Origin: Planococcus sp. ISL-110
GTDB lineage: Bacteria > Bacillota > Bacilli > Bacillales_A > Planococcaceae
Direction of reading: 5' to 3'
Length of the DNA stretch: 64,000 nt
Assembly: GCF_018613575.1 (NCBI RefSeq)
Contig: NZ_JAGGPX010000018.1
Span: 78,386 to 142,385, forward strand
Below are positions 52,541 to 61,970 of the stretch, in pieces. A model generated the notes under the pieces. That model was not told where the DNA came from, did no database searches, and worked only from the letters and a program-made list of their open reading frames with translations. Numbering within the stretch: position 1 is the first letter of the stretch; each line of letters starts with the position of its first letter. Both the position numbers and the translations under genes were made by a program.

Positions 52541-53889
52541 ACAATCAAAAAATCTATGACGTAATCGGCATTGGATTAGGTCCTTTCAATTTAGGTCTTG
52601 CTGCATTAATTGATAATGTGGCTGACATGTCAGCCATATTTTTTGAAAAGAAAAAGGAATTCAACTGGCATCCTGGCATGATGATCGAAGGGACGACATT
52701 GCAGGTCCCGTTCTTTGCCGATCTTGTCAGCATGGTTGATGTCAGAAGCAAATACAGTTTTCTTCACTATTTGCAGGTCCATAACCGTTTGTATCATTTT
52801 TACTTCCTGGAGAAATTCCATATTCCGAGAAAGGAATACAATCATTATTGCAGATGGGTATCGGAACAGTTGTCGCAATGCCGGTACGGGATGGAGGTCG
52901 AACGGGTTGCACCCATCGAACTCGGAGATGGGAAGAACGGATATGAAGTTAATATCTGGAACAAAGAGGCACTGGTCTCAGAAAAATACTATACGCGGAA
53001 CCTAGTGTCAGGAATCGGCTCCGTACCGATTGTACCCCTGACATTTAGAGAAAAGCTCGGGAGCCATATTTTCCATTCATCCAAGTACTTGGAAAAAAAA
53101 GAGGTATGTAAACACGCTCGCTCTGTGACAGTTATCGGTTCCGGTCAAAGTGCTGCAGAAGTCTTTCTGGATGTTTTGAAAGATCAGGAGCAACACGGAT
53201 ATTCACTGAACTGGTACACCCGCTCTAAAGGCTTTTTTCCGATGGAATACTCCAAACTAGGGCTTGAGTACTTCTCTCCAGACTATACAGACTTTTTCTA
53301 CAATCTGTCCCAAGAGAAAAAGGACTCCCTGTTGAAGGATCAAGCCTTGCTGTACAAGGGAATCAGTACGGAAACGATTGCCGACATCTATTGCAGCCTA
53401 TATGACCGGTCGATTGGAAGCGACTATCCTCCCGTCACGCTGCAGGCGATGACTGAGGTAACAGGAATTGAGAACAGCGAATGCGGCTACGAGATTCAAG
53501 GATTCCATCATGTGAAGGAGGAGAGTTTCCATCAACAAACGGATGTTGTCATTTTAGGTACTGGTTATGAAACGGCCATTCCAACTTTTTTAAGAGAATG
53601 GAAAGATATATTGGTGACTGATGGATTGGGCCGGTTTCATATTTCAGAGGATTACCGACTCGAAACCTATGAAAATGGAAAAAGCAACATCTTCATTCAG
53701 AACGGCGAAATGCATACGCATGGTGTAGGTGCACCAGACCTCGGACTTGGTCCCCACCGGAATGCTGTCATCATCAACCAGATTGTAGGAAAAGAAGTGT
53801 ATCCCGTTCATAAAAAGAACGTGTTTCAAACATTCGGAGTACAAAAAGATGCTCCAACAAAGGTGCCAGACCACCAATTTTCAAGGTAG
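52537..53889 (+). CDS. rhbE: Amine N-monooxygenase (RhbE/IucD-like)
   Basis: A 450-residue FAD/NADPH N-hydroxylating monooxygenase. FAD motif IGIGLGPFNLGLAALI, NADPH motif VIGSGQSAAEVFLDVL, and GTGYETAIPTFL near the C-terminus. It hydroxylates 1,3-diaminopropane before acetylation, giving the hydroxamate. GTG 52537 overlaps the preceding stop (GTGA) and follows AAGAGGTGG; the frame upstream to 52501 belongs to the acetyltransferase. Confidence 0.9.
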   Translation: MNNQKIYDVIGIGLGPFNLGLAALIDNVADMSAIFFEKKKEFNWHPGMMIEGTTLQVPFFADLVSMVDVRSKYSFLHYLQVHNRLYHFYFLEKFHIPRKEYNHYCRWVSEQLSQCRYGMEVERVAPIELGDGKNGYEVNIWNKEALVSEKYYTRNLVSGIGSVPIVPLTFREKLGSHIFHSSKYLEKKEVCKHARSVTVIGSGQSAAEVFLDVLKDQEQHGYSLNWYTRSKGFFPMEYSKLGLEYFSPDYTDFFYNLSQEKKDSLLKDQALLYKGISTETIADIYCSLYDRSIGSDYPPVTLQAMTEVTGIENSECGYEIQGFHHVKEESFHQQTDVVILGTGYETAIPTFLREWKDILVTDGLGRFHISEDYRLETYENGKSNIFIQNGEMHTHGVGAPDLGLGPHRNAVIINQIVGKEVYPVHKKNVFQTFGVQKDAPTKVPDHQFSR

Positions 53890-53912
53890 TCCCTTATGAA
53901 TTACTAAACACC

Positions 53913-54016
53913 ATGAGTTTGAAAAAAAGCCACGTACCTAATCCCCCTTGTTGCCCGAAGTGCTAAGTGAGGAGGCTAAAGCACCGCCCTGTGGAAAGTG
54001 CACACCTGGAATGTAA
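53913..54016 (+). other. Cys-rich mini-ORF, possibly frameshifted
   Basis: ATG 53913 encodes MSLKKSHVPNPPCCPKC then TAA (53964). The frame one base back continues SEEAKAPPCGKCTPGM to TAA at 54014. Together they would give a peptide of about 33 residues with a CCxxC and a CxxC motif. No good ribosome site is visible before the ATG. It may be a decayed small gene; I do not recognise it. Confidence 0.3.
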
Positions 54017-54088
54017 GTTAACAGGAAGCTATAGAAAATACCTTTCTATTTATAAAAATTTACCCAAACCAAAAAAAGTAGGGATACC

Positions 54089-55906
54089 ATGCAATTCAAG
54101 AGCGAATTAAAATCTGTGTTGAATAAAACCAATTGGGAAAAAGTCAACCGCAAACTCATTGCCAAAATGCTTTCCGAATACATGTACGAAGATATGATCC
54201 AACCGGAAACAATCGAACAGAACGGAAAAACCATTCAGTATTCCTTGAAAATCTCAGAGAAGAAAGCCTATCGCTATACCGCGGAAAAACGCTTTTTTGA
54301 CAGTTATGATGTGAAGTGGGAAACAATCTATATTTTGCAAGAGTCAAAAAGGGAGATTGCTGACAGTGCTATCGGACTGATTGTGGACTTGCAGGAATTC
54401 ATCCCGATGTCCCCGGAAACAGTAGGGCATCTAATTAAAGAACTGAACGCAACCTTGATAGCAGATGCCCACCTTCTTGAAAAGGACCCAAAATCAGCGG
54501 ACGAACTGATTCATGAGGATTACGAGGTATTGGAAGGGTATATGACAGGCCACCCCTGGATTACATACAACAAGGGGCGTATCGGATTTGGTTATGACGA
54601 CTATTTAAACTATGCCCCTGAAAATCAAAATGAAATCAAACTTTCCTGGATTGCTGTTCAGAAAAAAATCGCTTCTTTCCAGTCTATTGAAGGACTAAAA
54701 TATGAAGAAGTCCTGAAGAATGAGTTATCTGAGGAAGAAAGAATCAATTTTGAAAACATGGTGAAAGAGCAGGGCGCAGATCCTGCCCACTATTATTTCA
54801 TGCCTGTCCACGAATGGCAGTGGAAGAACATACTCATACAGAACTTCCCTAAGGAACTTGCATATAAGGAAATCATTCCTCTTGGTGAAGGCACCGATTC
54901 CTATCTGCCTCAGCAATCCATTCGCACATTTGTGAATACAACACATAAAGAGAGATACCATGTGAAACTGCCGATGAGCATTTTGAACACGCTTGTTTAC
55001 CGCGGGCTTCCATCTGAACGTACCCTGATTGCTCCACAGGTGACACAACACATAAAAGGAATTGCCAATAAAGATCCATTCCTAAAGGATGTTTGTCGTG
55101 TCATCCTGCCTGGTGAAAATGCCAGCATAAATGTCGATCAGCAACACTACAAAAAAGTGAAGAAGGCGCCATATCAATACCTGGAAATGCTCGGGACGAT
55201 ATGGAGAGAAAGCATCTACACCTATCTGGATGAAGGGGAGAAGGCCATTACGCTAGCAGCCTTATTATATGAAGACCATAATGGAAAACCATATGTGCAG
55301 AGCTTAATGGAAGACTCGGGTCTTACAGCTGATGAGTGGATGAAAACCTTTTTCGGGGTGGTTATGGATCCATTGCTTCATTATTTATATCAATACGGAA
55401 CGGTATTTTCCCCCCATGGTCAGAATACGATCGTTGTTTTGAAAGATTCTGTACCGTATCGTTTGGCCATCAAGGATTTTGTGGATGATGTGAATATTTC
55501 TGATCAAGATTTCCCGGAACTAAGAGGACTTTCAAAAAAATTCAAAGCTGTGCTACGAAGTGAGCCACCTGAAGGACTGACTCAATTTATTTTTACCGGA
55601 CTTTTTATCTGCCACCTCCGTTACATGAGTAATATCCTCATAAACCATGACATTATGGAGGAAGACACGTTTTGGATGCTTCTCGCCCAGTCCATTATGA
55701 ATTATCAGGAGAAGTTCCCAGAGCTAAGAGAGCGCTTTGAACTCTTTGATTTCTTCAAGCCCGAGCTGACAAAACTTTGCTTAAACCGCAACCGCATGGT
55801 GGATTACGGATACTCGGATGGAGATGGCCGTCCGCATGCATCGGAATTTGGAAAAGTGACGAATGCATTGGCATTTTACAAATCCGGCATCTACACCGGG
55901 GGATAA
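54089..55906 (+). CDS. rhbF: NIS siderophore synthetase, IucA/IucC family (RhbF-like)
   Basis: A 605-residue second NIS synthetase. DLQEFIPMSPETVGH, GHPWITYNKGRIGFGYDDY, MPVHEWQWKNIL, SIRTFVNTTHKERYHVKLPM and FSPHGQNTIVVLKDSVPYRL are family segments. It should attach the second hydroxamate arm to the mono-substituted citrate. Separated from the monooxygenase gene by 199 bases, but probably still in the operon, since no terminator is seen. Confidence 0.9.
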   Translation: MQFKSELKSVLNKTNWEKVNRKLIAKMLSEYMYEDMIQPETIEQNGKTIQYSLKISEKKAYRYTAEKRFFDSYDVKWETIYILQESKREIADSAIGLIVDLQEFIPMSPETVGHLIKELNATLIADAHLLEKDPKSADELIHEDYEVLEGYMTGHPWITYNKGRIGFGYDDYLNYAPENQNEIKLSWIAVQKKIASFQSIEGLKYEEVLKNELSEEERINFENMVKEQGADPAHYYFMPVHEWQWKNILIQNFPKELAYKEIIPLGEGTDSYLPQQSIRTFVNTTHKERYHVKLPMSILNTLVYRGLPSERTLIAPQVTQHIKGIANKDPFLKDVCRVILPGENASINVDQQHYKKVKKAPYQYLEMLGTIWRESIYTYLDEGEKAITLAALLYEDHNGKPYVQSLMEDSGLTADEWMKTFFGVVMDPLLHYLYQYGTVFSPHGQNTIVVLKDSVPYRLAIKDFVDDVNISDQDFPELRGLSKKFKAVLRSEPPEGLTQFIFTGLFICHLRYMSNILINHDIMEEDTFWMLLAQSIMNYQEKFPELRERFELFDFFKPELTKLCLNRNRMVDYGYSDGDGRPHASEFGKVTNALAFYKSGIYTGG

Positions 55907-55934
55907 CAGAGCCAAATAGAAAGAAGGGTGAGTT

Positions 55935-57164
55935 GTGAGTATTATCGTGCAAAAATTTGGTGGAACCTCTGTAAGCTCCACCTCTCATATTAAACACATC
56001 GCCTCAAAGGTGTTGGATGAAAAAAGCAAAGGGAACCAAGTCGTAGTGGTCGTTTCTGCGATGGGAGATACCACAGATTTATTAAACAGGATGGCCATAG
56101 AAATGTGTCCAAACCCAGTTAAAAGGGAAGTAGATATGCTCCTTTCCACTGGAGAACAGGTGACGATTGCACTTCTGACCCTCGCTCTTCATGAAATGGG
56201 GGCAGAAGCGATATCCTTTACCGGAGGGCAAGCAGGGATCCATACGGACTCGGTCTACGGAAATGCCAGAATTACCTCCATCAATTCACAGCGTATCACC
56301 AAAGAGTTGAATGCAGGGAAAATTGTGATAGTGGCAGGGTTTCAAGGGGTTACGGAAGAAGGAGATATCTCTACTCTTGGAAGAGGCGGTTCGGATACAA
56401 CTGCTACGGCGTTGGCAGCTCGGCTTGGAGCGGAACGGTGCGATATCTATACTGACGTGGACGGTGTGTACACATCAGATCCCAGATATATAAAGAAAGC
56501 GAAAAAGATTTCCACGCTTACTTATGATGACATGCTGGATCTGGCATCAAGGGGAGCAGGCGTCTTGCATCCAAAAGCGGTCAAACATGCAAAAAACTTT
56601 GTCGTTCCATTAGTGGTACGCTCAAGTTTTACGAAAGAAAGTGGTACGCTCATCACGGGTCACACAAGACATTCCGATTCCGGTAATCCCATTGGCATTA
56701 TTTTTCAAAGAAGACAAGCAGGCCTTTTCATTAACAGCTTGGAGAATATTGAGAGAACAACACTCTTAGACGCATTGGAAAAAAAACATATTTCCATTGA
56801 TATGTATGAGGAAGAAAAGGAAGCATCCTTTCTTATTCATGAAAAGAATTATGCAGAGGTTTTGGAAGTTCTTTCAGAGAAAGGAATGGTTGAAGGAATG
56901 CATTTTCACGTAAAAAGGAATCTGGCAAAACTTTCTGTCATTGGAAGTAACTTGAAAACCTATCCTGTAACTAGAGAAAAGGTTTCGAAGGTACTGGTAA
57001 GAGGGGAAATTCCATTTACCTTTGTGAAAGACTCTCACAAAAGCGTATCGGTGGTACTAAAAGAGGAAAAAATGCTAAGTGCTGCTGAACTGCTCCATAC
57101 TGAATTTAGCTTGGATGCTACTGTTGGAAAAAAAATAAAACAGGTGTTTGCGGTACAAGTTTAA
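55935..57164 (+). CDS. Aspartokinase, siderophore-operon copy
   Basis: A 409-residue aspartate kinase. The amino-acid kinase domain has VQKFGGTSVSS, STGEQVTIALL, GRGGSDTTATALAARLGAERC and TDVDGVYTSDPR; two ACT-like regions follow. It phosphorylates aspartate, feeding aspartate semialdehyde, the precursor of the diaminobutyrate used by the operon. Its place 28 bases after rhbF suggests a dedicated, Fur-controlled isoenzyme. GTG 55935 follows AAGAAGGGTG. Feedback control cannot be judged. Confidence 0.9.
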   Translation: MSIIVQKFGGTSVSSTSHIKHIASKVLDEKSKGNQVVVVVSAMGDTTDLLNRMAIEMCPNPVKREVDMLLSTGEQVTIALLTLALHEMGAEAISFTGGQAGIHTDSVYGNARITSINSQRITKELNAGKIVIVAGFQGVTEEGDISTLGRGGSDTTATALAARLGAERCDIYTDVDGVYTSDPRYIKKAKKISTLTYDDMLDLASRGAGVLHPKAVKHAKNFVVPLVVRSSFTKESGTLITGHTRHSDSGNPIGIIFQRRQAGLFINSLENIERTTLLDALEKKHISIDMYEEEKEASFLIHEKNYAEVLEVLSEKGMVEGMHFHVKRNLAKLSVIGSNLKTYPVTREKVSKVLVRGEIPFTFVKDSHKSVSVVLKEEKMLSAAELLHTEFSLDATVGKKIKQVFAVQV

Positions 57165-57178
57165 ACGATGAGAAGGCG

Positions 57179-57211
57179 CAGGAGATATAAAATCTTCTGT
57201 GTTTTTCTTTT
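57179..57211 (+). terminator. Terminator of the siderophore operon
   Basis: CAGGAGAT pairs with ATCTTCTG (one wobble), followed by TGTTTTTCTTTT. Confidence 0.65.
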
Positions 57212-57370
57212 GTATTGGCTAACCTTGTATTAACTAACCTGAAATTACTTGTGTAGTTGTTATAATGATTTCATTTAGTATCATTAGTTATTACAAATAC
57301 TCCTTTTATAGGAGCGCGTAAATGAGGTAGGGAGACCTTTGGGTGATTGGTAAGTCAACACTAAATCAAA

Positions 57371-57462
57371 CAACTTTTTTAAGGGCTGCGTTTCGATAAG
57401 TGACAGGATTGGTGTAGCCCAAACTGCTGTGTAGACGGACATGGTTGTACCAATTCACTCAA
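57371..57462 (-). pseudogene. IS3-family transposase C-terminal remnant
   Basis: The complement reads NWYNHVRLHSSLGYTNPVTY then RNAALKKVV and a stop, the universal end of IS3-group orfB. Nothing else of the element remains; a GmrSD fragment follows directly. The stretch 57212-57370 holds no gene. Confidence 0.8.
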
Positions 57463-57739
57463 CAAGACGTTTGCGACCATCAGTAAGGAAGTTGACAAAG
57501 AAAATTACTGGGAGAGCTTAAAGGCCGCTTTCTTAAACTTGGATTCGTATAAACGCTTTCCCTCTGATGAAGAGTTCTTCCGTGAGCTATTGGTTAAAGA
57601 TATCTATAACTTCAGAAGCCGAAACTACCTGCTAAGAAAATTGACAAATAAAGATACTAAAGAAATCGTTGATATTGAAGCCTGTACTATTGAGCATATC
57701 ATGCCGCAAAATAAAAATATGAGTGCTCAATGGATATAA
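57463..57739 (+). pseudogene. DUF262/DUF1524 (GmrSD-type) restriction remnant
   Basis: The plus frame reads DSYKRFPSDEEFFRELLVKD, NYLLRKLTNKDTKEIVD and TIEHIMPQNKNMSAQWI. The IEHIMPQN motif belongs to the DUF1524 HNH-like nuclease part of GmrSD-family type IV restriction proteins, which cut modified DNA. Only about 90 codons of a 550-700-residue protein remain, starting abruptly beside an IS3 remnant. Not functional. Confidence 0.75.
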
Positions 57740-57901
57740 AAAAAGACCGAGTGCTGTTACACCCGGTCAATGCAGTACATGCCGCAAAAGAGCGGTCAGC
57801 CAAATTATGAGAATGTTTATTTTAAAGAGTAATCGCCCACAATCCTGCCAGGGAAAGAGCGGTTACTTTTCTTATTGATGGTGACTGCAATGATTCCCAC
57901 T

Positions 57902-57948
57902 ACAGCCATCTTTGAAATCTTTTGATTTCGAAGATGGCTGTTTTCTTT
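57902..57948. terminator. Strong terminator ahead of the nuclease island
   Basis: ACAGCCATCTT (57902-57912) pairs with AAGATGGCTGT (57931-57941), with GAAATC/GATTTC inside, then TTTCTTTT. The rest of 57740-58089 shows no gene. Confidence 0.8.
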
Positions 57949-58089
57949 TGTCTCAAAAGGGCGAGGAAAGGAGTTAAGAGGTATATCTTCACAGAATAGT
58001 AGGTATAATAGATTAGTGAGCATTTACAATATTCGACTATTATAGATTCAAAAACCAAAAATTTTCAAATTGAAAGGTGCGTTTACTTA

Positions 58090-59142
58090 ATGACGATCAA
58101 CATGAACTTATGGAAAGTGGAAGCAAACGGCTTGAAAGAAGTATCCAGATCAAAGCTCGACAAGGAAGACCGGTTAGAAAAATGGATCGAGCAGGATATC
58201 AGTATCCTTGACTTGGATTTATTGCTCATCGGCCGGCAAGTGGCCACGCCTTATGGCGGCAGAATTGATCTGCTAGCAATGGATTCAGAAGGCAACCTGG
58301 TGATTTTAGAACTGAAAAAAGACAAAACGCCGAGGGACGTCGTCGCGCAGGCATTGGATTATGCTTCGTGGGTGAAAGACCTTAGCTATAAAGAAATCGA
58401 GTCGATCGTTTTAAACTATTTGGACAAGAGCCTGGCCCAAGTATTTGCAGAACGGTTTTTAACGGCCTTGCCAGAAGAGCTGAACAAAGAGCACAGCATT
58501 GTCATCATGGCATCTGAACTCGATTCGTCTTCCGAAAGAATCGTCCGTTATTTGTCTTCTGAACACAACCTGAATATCAACTGCATCTTCTTTAAGTTCT
58601 TTAAAGAAGGCGAACAGGAATTCCTTGGCCGTACCTGGCTGATGGATCCGCAGGAAGTGGCTGTCAGAACCCAGTCGGAGAAAGGGGTCCCGTGGTCTGG
58701 CTTGTACTTTGTCAATGTTGGTGATGGAGAGCATCGAAGCTGGGAAGACTGCAGAAAATACGGCTTTATGAGTGCTGGGCAAGGAAAACGATACAGCAGT
58801 TCCATGAAAAAGTTAAAGCCTGGAGACCGCATCCTTGCGTACTTAAAAGGACATGGCTATGTTGGGTTCGGTGAAGTGACGTCAAGTGCAGTGATGGTAA
58901 AGGATTTTGAAATCGATGGCGAAGGTTCGTTGCTTTTAGACCAGCCATTAAAGCAGCCGAATATCGAGCAAAACAAAGAGGATGCAGAGCTGGCAGACTG
59001 GACAGTCGGCGTAAAGTGGCTGAAAGCCGTACCGAAAGAAGATGCGGTAACGATGCCGGGGATATTTGCAAACCAAAATGTCGTCTGTAAACTGAACCAT
59101 CAGCCGACCATCGATTTCCTAACTCCTCATTATTCTTTATAA
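58090..59142 (+). CDS. NucS-like PD-(D/E)XK nuclease fused to an EVE/PUA-like domain
   Basis: A 350-residue two-domain protein. Residues 1-165 resemble the DUF91/NucS endonuclease fold: RLEKWIEQDISIL, GGRIDLLAMD (Asp60), LVILELKK (Glu74, Lys76) and AQALDYASWV (Gln87). Residues about 200-345 (GLYFVNVGDGEHRSWEDCRK, KLKPGDRILAYLKGHGYVGF, GEVTSSAVMVKDF) resemble the EVE/PUA-like domain that reads modified bases. A modification-dependent restriction role is inferred. It is the first gene of a nuclease-rich island. Preceded by GAAAGGTG. Confidence 0.75.
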   Translation: MTINMNLWKVEANGLKEVSRSKLDKEDRLEKWIEQDISILDLDLLLIGRQVATPYGGRIDLLAMDSEGNLVILELKKDKTPRDVVAQALDYASWVKDLSYKEIESIVLNYLDKSLAQVFAERFLTALPEELNKEHSIVIMASELDSSSERIVRYLSSEHNLNINCIFFKFFKEGEQEFLGRTWLMDPQEVAVRTQSEKGVPWSGLYFVNVGDGEHRSWEDCRKYGFMSAGQGKRYSSSMKKLKPGDRILAYLKGHGYVGFGEVTSSAVMVKDFEIDGEGSLLLDQPLKQPNIEQNKEDAELADWTVGVKWLKAVPKEDAVTMPGIFANQNVVCKLNHQPTIDFLTPHYSL

Positions 59143-59217
59143 AGTAGTGGTAGCACCGCAGGGATAAATCTGTACTTAAAGACTTTAATGTCCACAATAA
59201 ATCAGAGAATGGGTGAG

Positions 59218-59396
59218 ATGACGATACCTACCAAAAGGATTTTACAAAGAAATTAGAAGAACTAAAAGCCGATGCGAAAGAGAATGGGGAATTGCATTTA
59301 ATCGTTACTTCGAGAGATTTGTATAAAATGGTGGGTGGATATGATACCGGTAATCACCGTATGGAATCTTGCTATGGGGCAATGTATGAGGAATGA
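59218..59396 (+). pseudogene. HRM-motif protein fragment, start out of frame
   Basis: The frame reads KKLEELKADAKENGELHLIV, TSRDLYKMVGGYDTGNHRME, SCYGAMYEE and stop. Small proteins ending in TSxDLHxxVGGYPxxNHRMPxCC-like motifs often accompany restriction genes. The ATG at 59218 is one base out of frame and no other start precedes the conserved part, so the gene appears frameshifted near its start. It lies between the NucS-like and HNH genes. The rest of 59143-59506 shows no gene. Confidence 0.5.
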
Positions 59397-59506
59397 ATAA
59401 GATATGTCAGAAGAAATATAGCTCTCATAAATATAGTATGCAACAGTAGTAAAACTAACACTTGTAACAAATTCTAATATCTAGAAATTAATAAGGGGAA
59501 TCTTCT

Positions 59507-60490
59507 ATGACCGAAGGATGGAAATTAAAAGAAGGATCAGCCGTCTATAGTACTGTCTCGGATGATGAGCTATGGACAGTCACCATGAAGGTGTTGTCTT
59601 CTCAGACAATGAAAACCACTTCTTATAAATATGCATTGTTGAGGGCTTTTCTTGAAAACTTATACAAAGCCAACGGTAGACTTGAATTGAGTTTTGACCA
59701 GTTGGCAGAGTCGTTTGCTAAGCTGTATTGGAATCTGGTTATTCGGAACGGCTATTCCCAAGGGCATCAGGCTCAAATTGAAAAAGATCTAAAAGATCTG
59801 CAAGTAAAATTCACTATTCCGGAAGGAGTTTCTTTTGAGGCGCTTCAGGAAAGCCATCAGGCGGAATTGGTTCAGCGGGTTGAAAACAACATCCTCAAAA
59901 AATATGTAGTCGGTGCGTTGTATGCAGATACCAATGGGCTTCTCTATGGTTTTTCCAAAAAAGATCGGAAAGTAGTTTTGACTCCGAGCAGTTATGAGTT
60001 TTTATTGAAATACCAAACCACTGTTTTTAAGTTGGCCAATTATGAGCTGGCAAAGTTTCTGCAAAAGAAAAACCCTTATTTGACTCAAGGGATCTTGCTG
60101 GATGAAATTGAAAACATTACACAGCGTGAATCGTTAAAGCAATTCCAGCAGCTGATTGTTGCGCATTCGGGCAGTTTTTGCTTTTATACAGACAAGCCTT
60201 TACTTCAAACTCATCGAACGATAGCTGTCGATCATTTTGTTCCTTGGAGTTTCGTTCACAGTGATGAGCTGTGGAATTTTGTTCTGACTTCCACTCAGTT
60301 GAATTCCCGCAAAGGCAGCAAGCTTCCGGCGGAGCCGTATTTAGAAAAATTGCATGAGCGAAATCAGCTTTTTAAGCAGAACGGCGATATTTATGTAAAG
60401 CAATACATGGAAAATTACAGTTTCCAGCAGTTTGTTAGGCTTTATGGTTATGCGGAGCTGAATGGTTTTAAAAAGGGATGGCTGCCTTGA
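59507..60490 (+). CDS. HNH endonuclease-domain protein, 327 aa
   Basis: The C-terminal region carries an HNH-type core: VDHFVPWSFV (Asp242, His243), WNFVLTSTQLNSRKGSKLPA (Asn266). Upstream, CFYTDK (225-230) sits where related proteins have a CxxC zinc knuckle, with one cysteine lost. The N-terminal 220 residues are helical and unassigned. AAGGGGAATC precedes ATG 59507. Probable DNA-cleaving component; 69 bases before the next nuclease gene. Confidence 0.72.
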   Translation: MTEGWKLKEGSAVYSTVSDDELWTVTMKVLSSQTMKTTSYKYALLRAFLENLYKANGRLELSFDQLAESFAKLYWNLVIRNGYSQGHQAQIEKDLKDLQVKFTIPEGVSFEALQESHQAELVQRVENNILKKYVVGALYADTNGLLYGFSKKDRKVVLTPSSYEFLLKYQTTVFKLANYELAKFLQKKNPYLTQGILLDEIENITQRESLKQFQQLIVAHSGSFCFYTDKPLLQTHRTIAVDHFVPWSFVHSDELWNFVLTSTQLNSRKGSKLPAEPYLEKLHERNQLFKQNGDIYVKQYMENYSFQQFVRLYGYAELNGFKKGWLP

Positions 60491-60559
60491 AATGAACACC
60501 TAACAAGACCTGTTATTCGGAGTAGACTTTCAAAATAGAAATCGAAAAGAGAAGTATAC

Positions 60560-61942
60560 ATGACCACCGAAGTGAAGAAAATTGCCAATCTGATTTACAG
60601 CAGGCCATTCGAAGAACTGGACCGGATATTCAAAGCGTTCAATCCGCTAAAAGTAATACGAATGGACAGCCACGAAATCAGGCATTCCAATGTACTGGCA
60701 TGGCTCTTAAATCATGAAGAGAACCACGGACTGAATTCGGTCTTTATCGAGAAATTCATCAGTAAACTGCTGATGAAGCCGGAAAATGACCGTTTTGTCA
60801 GCGATTCGGCCTTTTTCCTGAAAACCCTGTCGATGAAGTTTGATGATTGGAACGTGGAGCGGGAAAAGCTGACTAGTCAGAAAAGTTCCATTGATTTGGT
60901 GCTGTCTTCAGCAGAAAACAAAACAGCGATTGTCATTGAGAATAAATTCTATTCCTCACAATCCCCGAAACAATTGGACGATTATTTGGAGTTTGCTATG
61001 GAGGAATATAAGGGCTATACCATTATTCCGGTATTTCTGACATTATTGAATGAGGATGCGGCCAACGATCAGTATTGGGCACTGAATTATGCGGACATTG
61101 CGGACATTCTTGAGTTTATCCTGAAATTCCACAAAGAAGCGATCAGCGGGGAAGTCTTTGTTTTCCTGAGGAATTATTTGTCCATCCTGCAGGAGCGTTT
61201 TGCGCCGGACGAAGACCGTTTGGTATTGGCAGAAGCGATTTATGAAAAGCACGGACAATCGATTACTGCCCTTTATCTATTGAACAATCCAAGAACGAAG
61301 TTTATGAATCATCATCAGCAGTTCAAAGAACAGCTCAACAGCATCAGTGAGGATGAGAAGATCTGGATGGAGAAAATCTATTCCTCATCGAAAGAAACGA
61401 TTGATTTTATTCATATAGAAGGTGCTCTTGTTTTGAAAAAGGCCTTCGAGAAGTTCGTCTCGGAAAATAGCAGTTTTGAGATCAAGGAGTTTCAGGCAGC
61501 GAAAAATGCGCCGAATTTCCTTTATCCGGAATGGGAAAAGTACACACCGTTCCTGGAAAAGCTGAACGACAAAGCTCCTTATTGGCTCGGCCAAGGGATG
61601 ATCGTTTTTCTGCAGCGCAAAGCAAATGATAAACTAAAGCTGTATATTGAAATCGGCAATCTTGAGTTTGACCACCGCATCAAGCTTCTAGAGAAATTAG
61701 AAGAAAATGGCTATTCTATCAAGGAGTCCTCCAAATCTCCGAATTCAATGTATACCCGGATCTTTACCGATCAGGCGGAAGTTGCGGACTGGTCGAGCAT
61801 TGAAAAGGTGCAGGAAGCCATACATAAGCTGATCAACAGCAAGAAATTCGAAGACAATATCTTTAAAATCAATAAAAGCGTCAGAGCTGCAGCTGAAGAG
61901 CTAGGCTATCAGATCAAAGACTCGGAAATGGCAAAAAGTTAA
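60560..61942 (+). CDS. PD-(D/E)XK nuclease-family protein, 460 aa
   Basis: The N-terminal region has DSHEIRHSNVLAWLLNHEEN (36-55), SIDLVLSS (Asp112), AIVIENKFYS (Glu127, Lys129) and QSPKQLDDYLEF (Gln138). These are the elements of the PD-(D/E)XK superfamily type found in standalone defence-linked proteins (PF14281-like). The C-terminal 250 residues are unassigned. AAAGAGAAG lies upstream. Only 28 bases separate it from the next gene, so an operon with the HNH and UDG-like genes is likely. Confidence 0.78.
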   Translation: MTTEVKKIANLIYSRPFEELDRIFKAFNPLKVIRMDSHEIRHSNVLAWLLNHEENHGLNSVFIEKFISKLLMKPENDRFVSDSAFFLKTLSMKFDDWNVEREKLTSQKSSIDLVLSSAENKTAIVIENKFYSSQSPKQLDDYLEFAMEEYKGYTIIPVFLTLLNEDAANDQYWALNYADIADILEFILKFHKEAISGEVFVFLRNYLSILQERFAPDEDRLVLAEAIYEKHGQSITALYLLNNPRTKFMNHHQQFKEQLNSISEDEKIWMEKIYSSSKETIDFIHIEGALVLKKAFEKFVSENSSFEIKEFQAAKNAPNFLYPEWEKYTPFLEKLNDKAPYWLGQGMIVFLQRKANDKLKLYIEIGNLEFDHRIKLLEKLEENGYSIKESSKSPNSMYTRIFTDQAEVADWSSIEKVQEAIHKLINSKKFEDNIFKINKSVRAAAEELGYQIKDSEMAKS

Positions 61943-61970
61943 ATTTCATTTAACAAAAGGGGTTTTATTC

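Noticed and set aside
57817..58023. 68-codon minus-strand frame ahead of the NucS-like gene
   Set aside because: It runs through the strong terminator hairpin at 57902-57948 and has no ribosome site.
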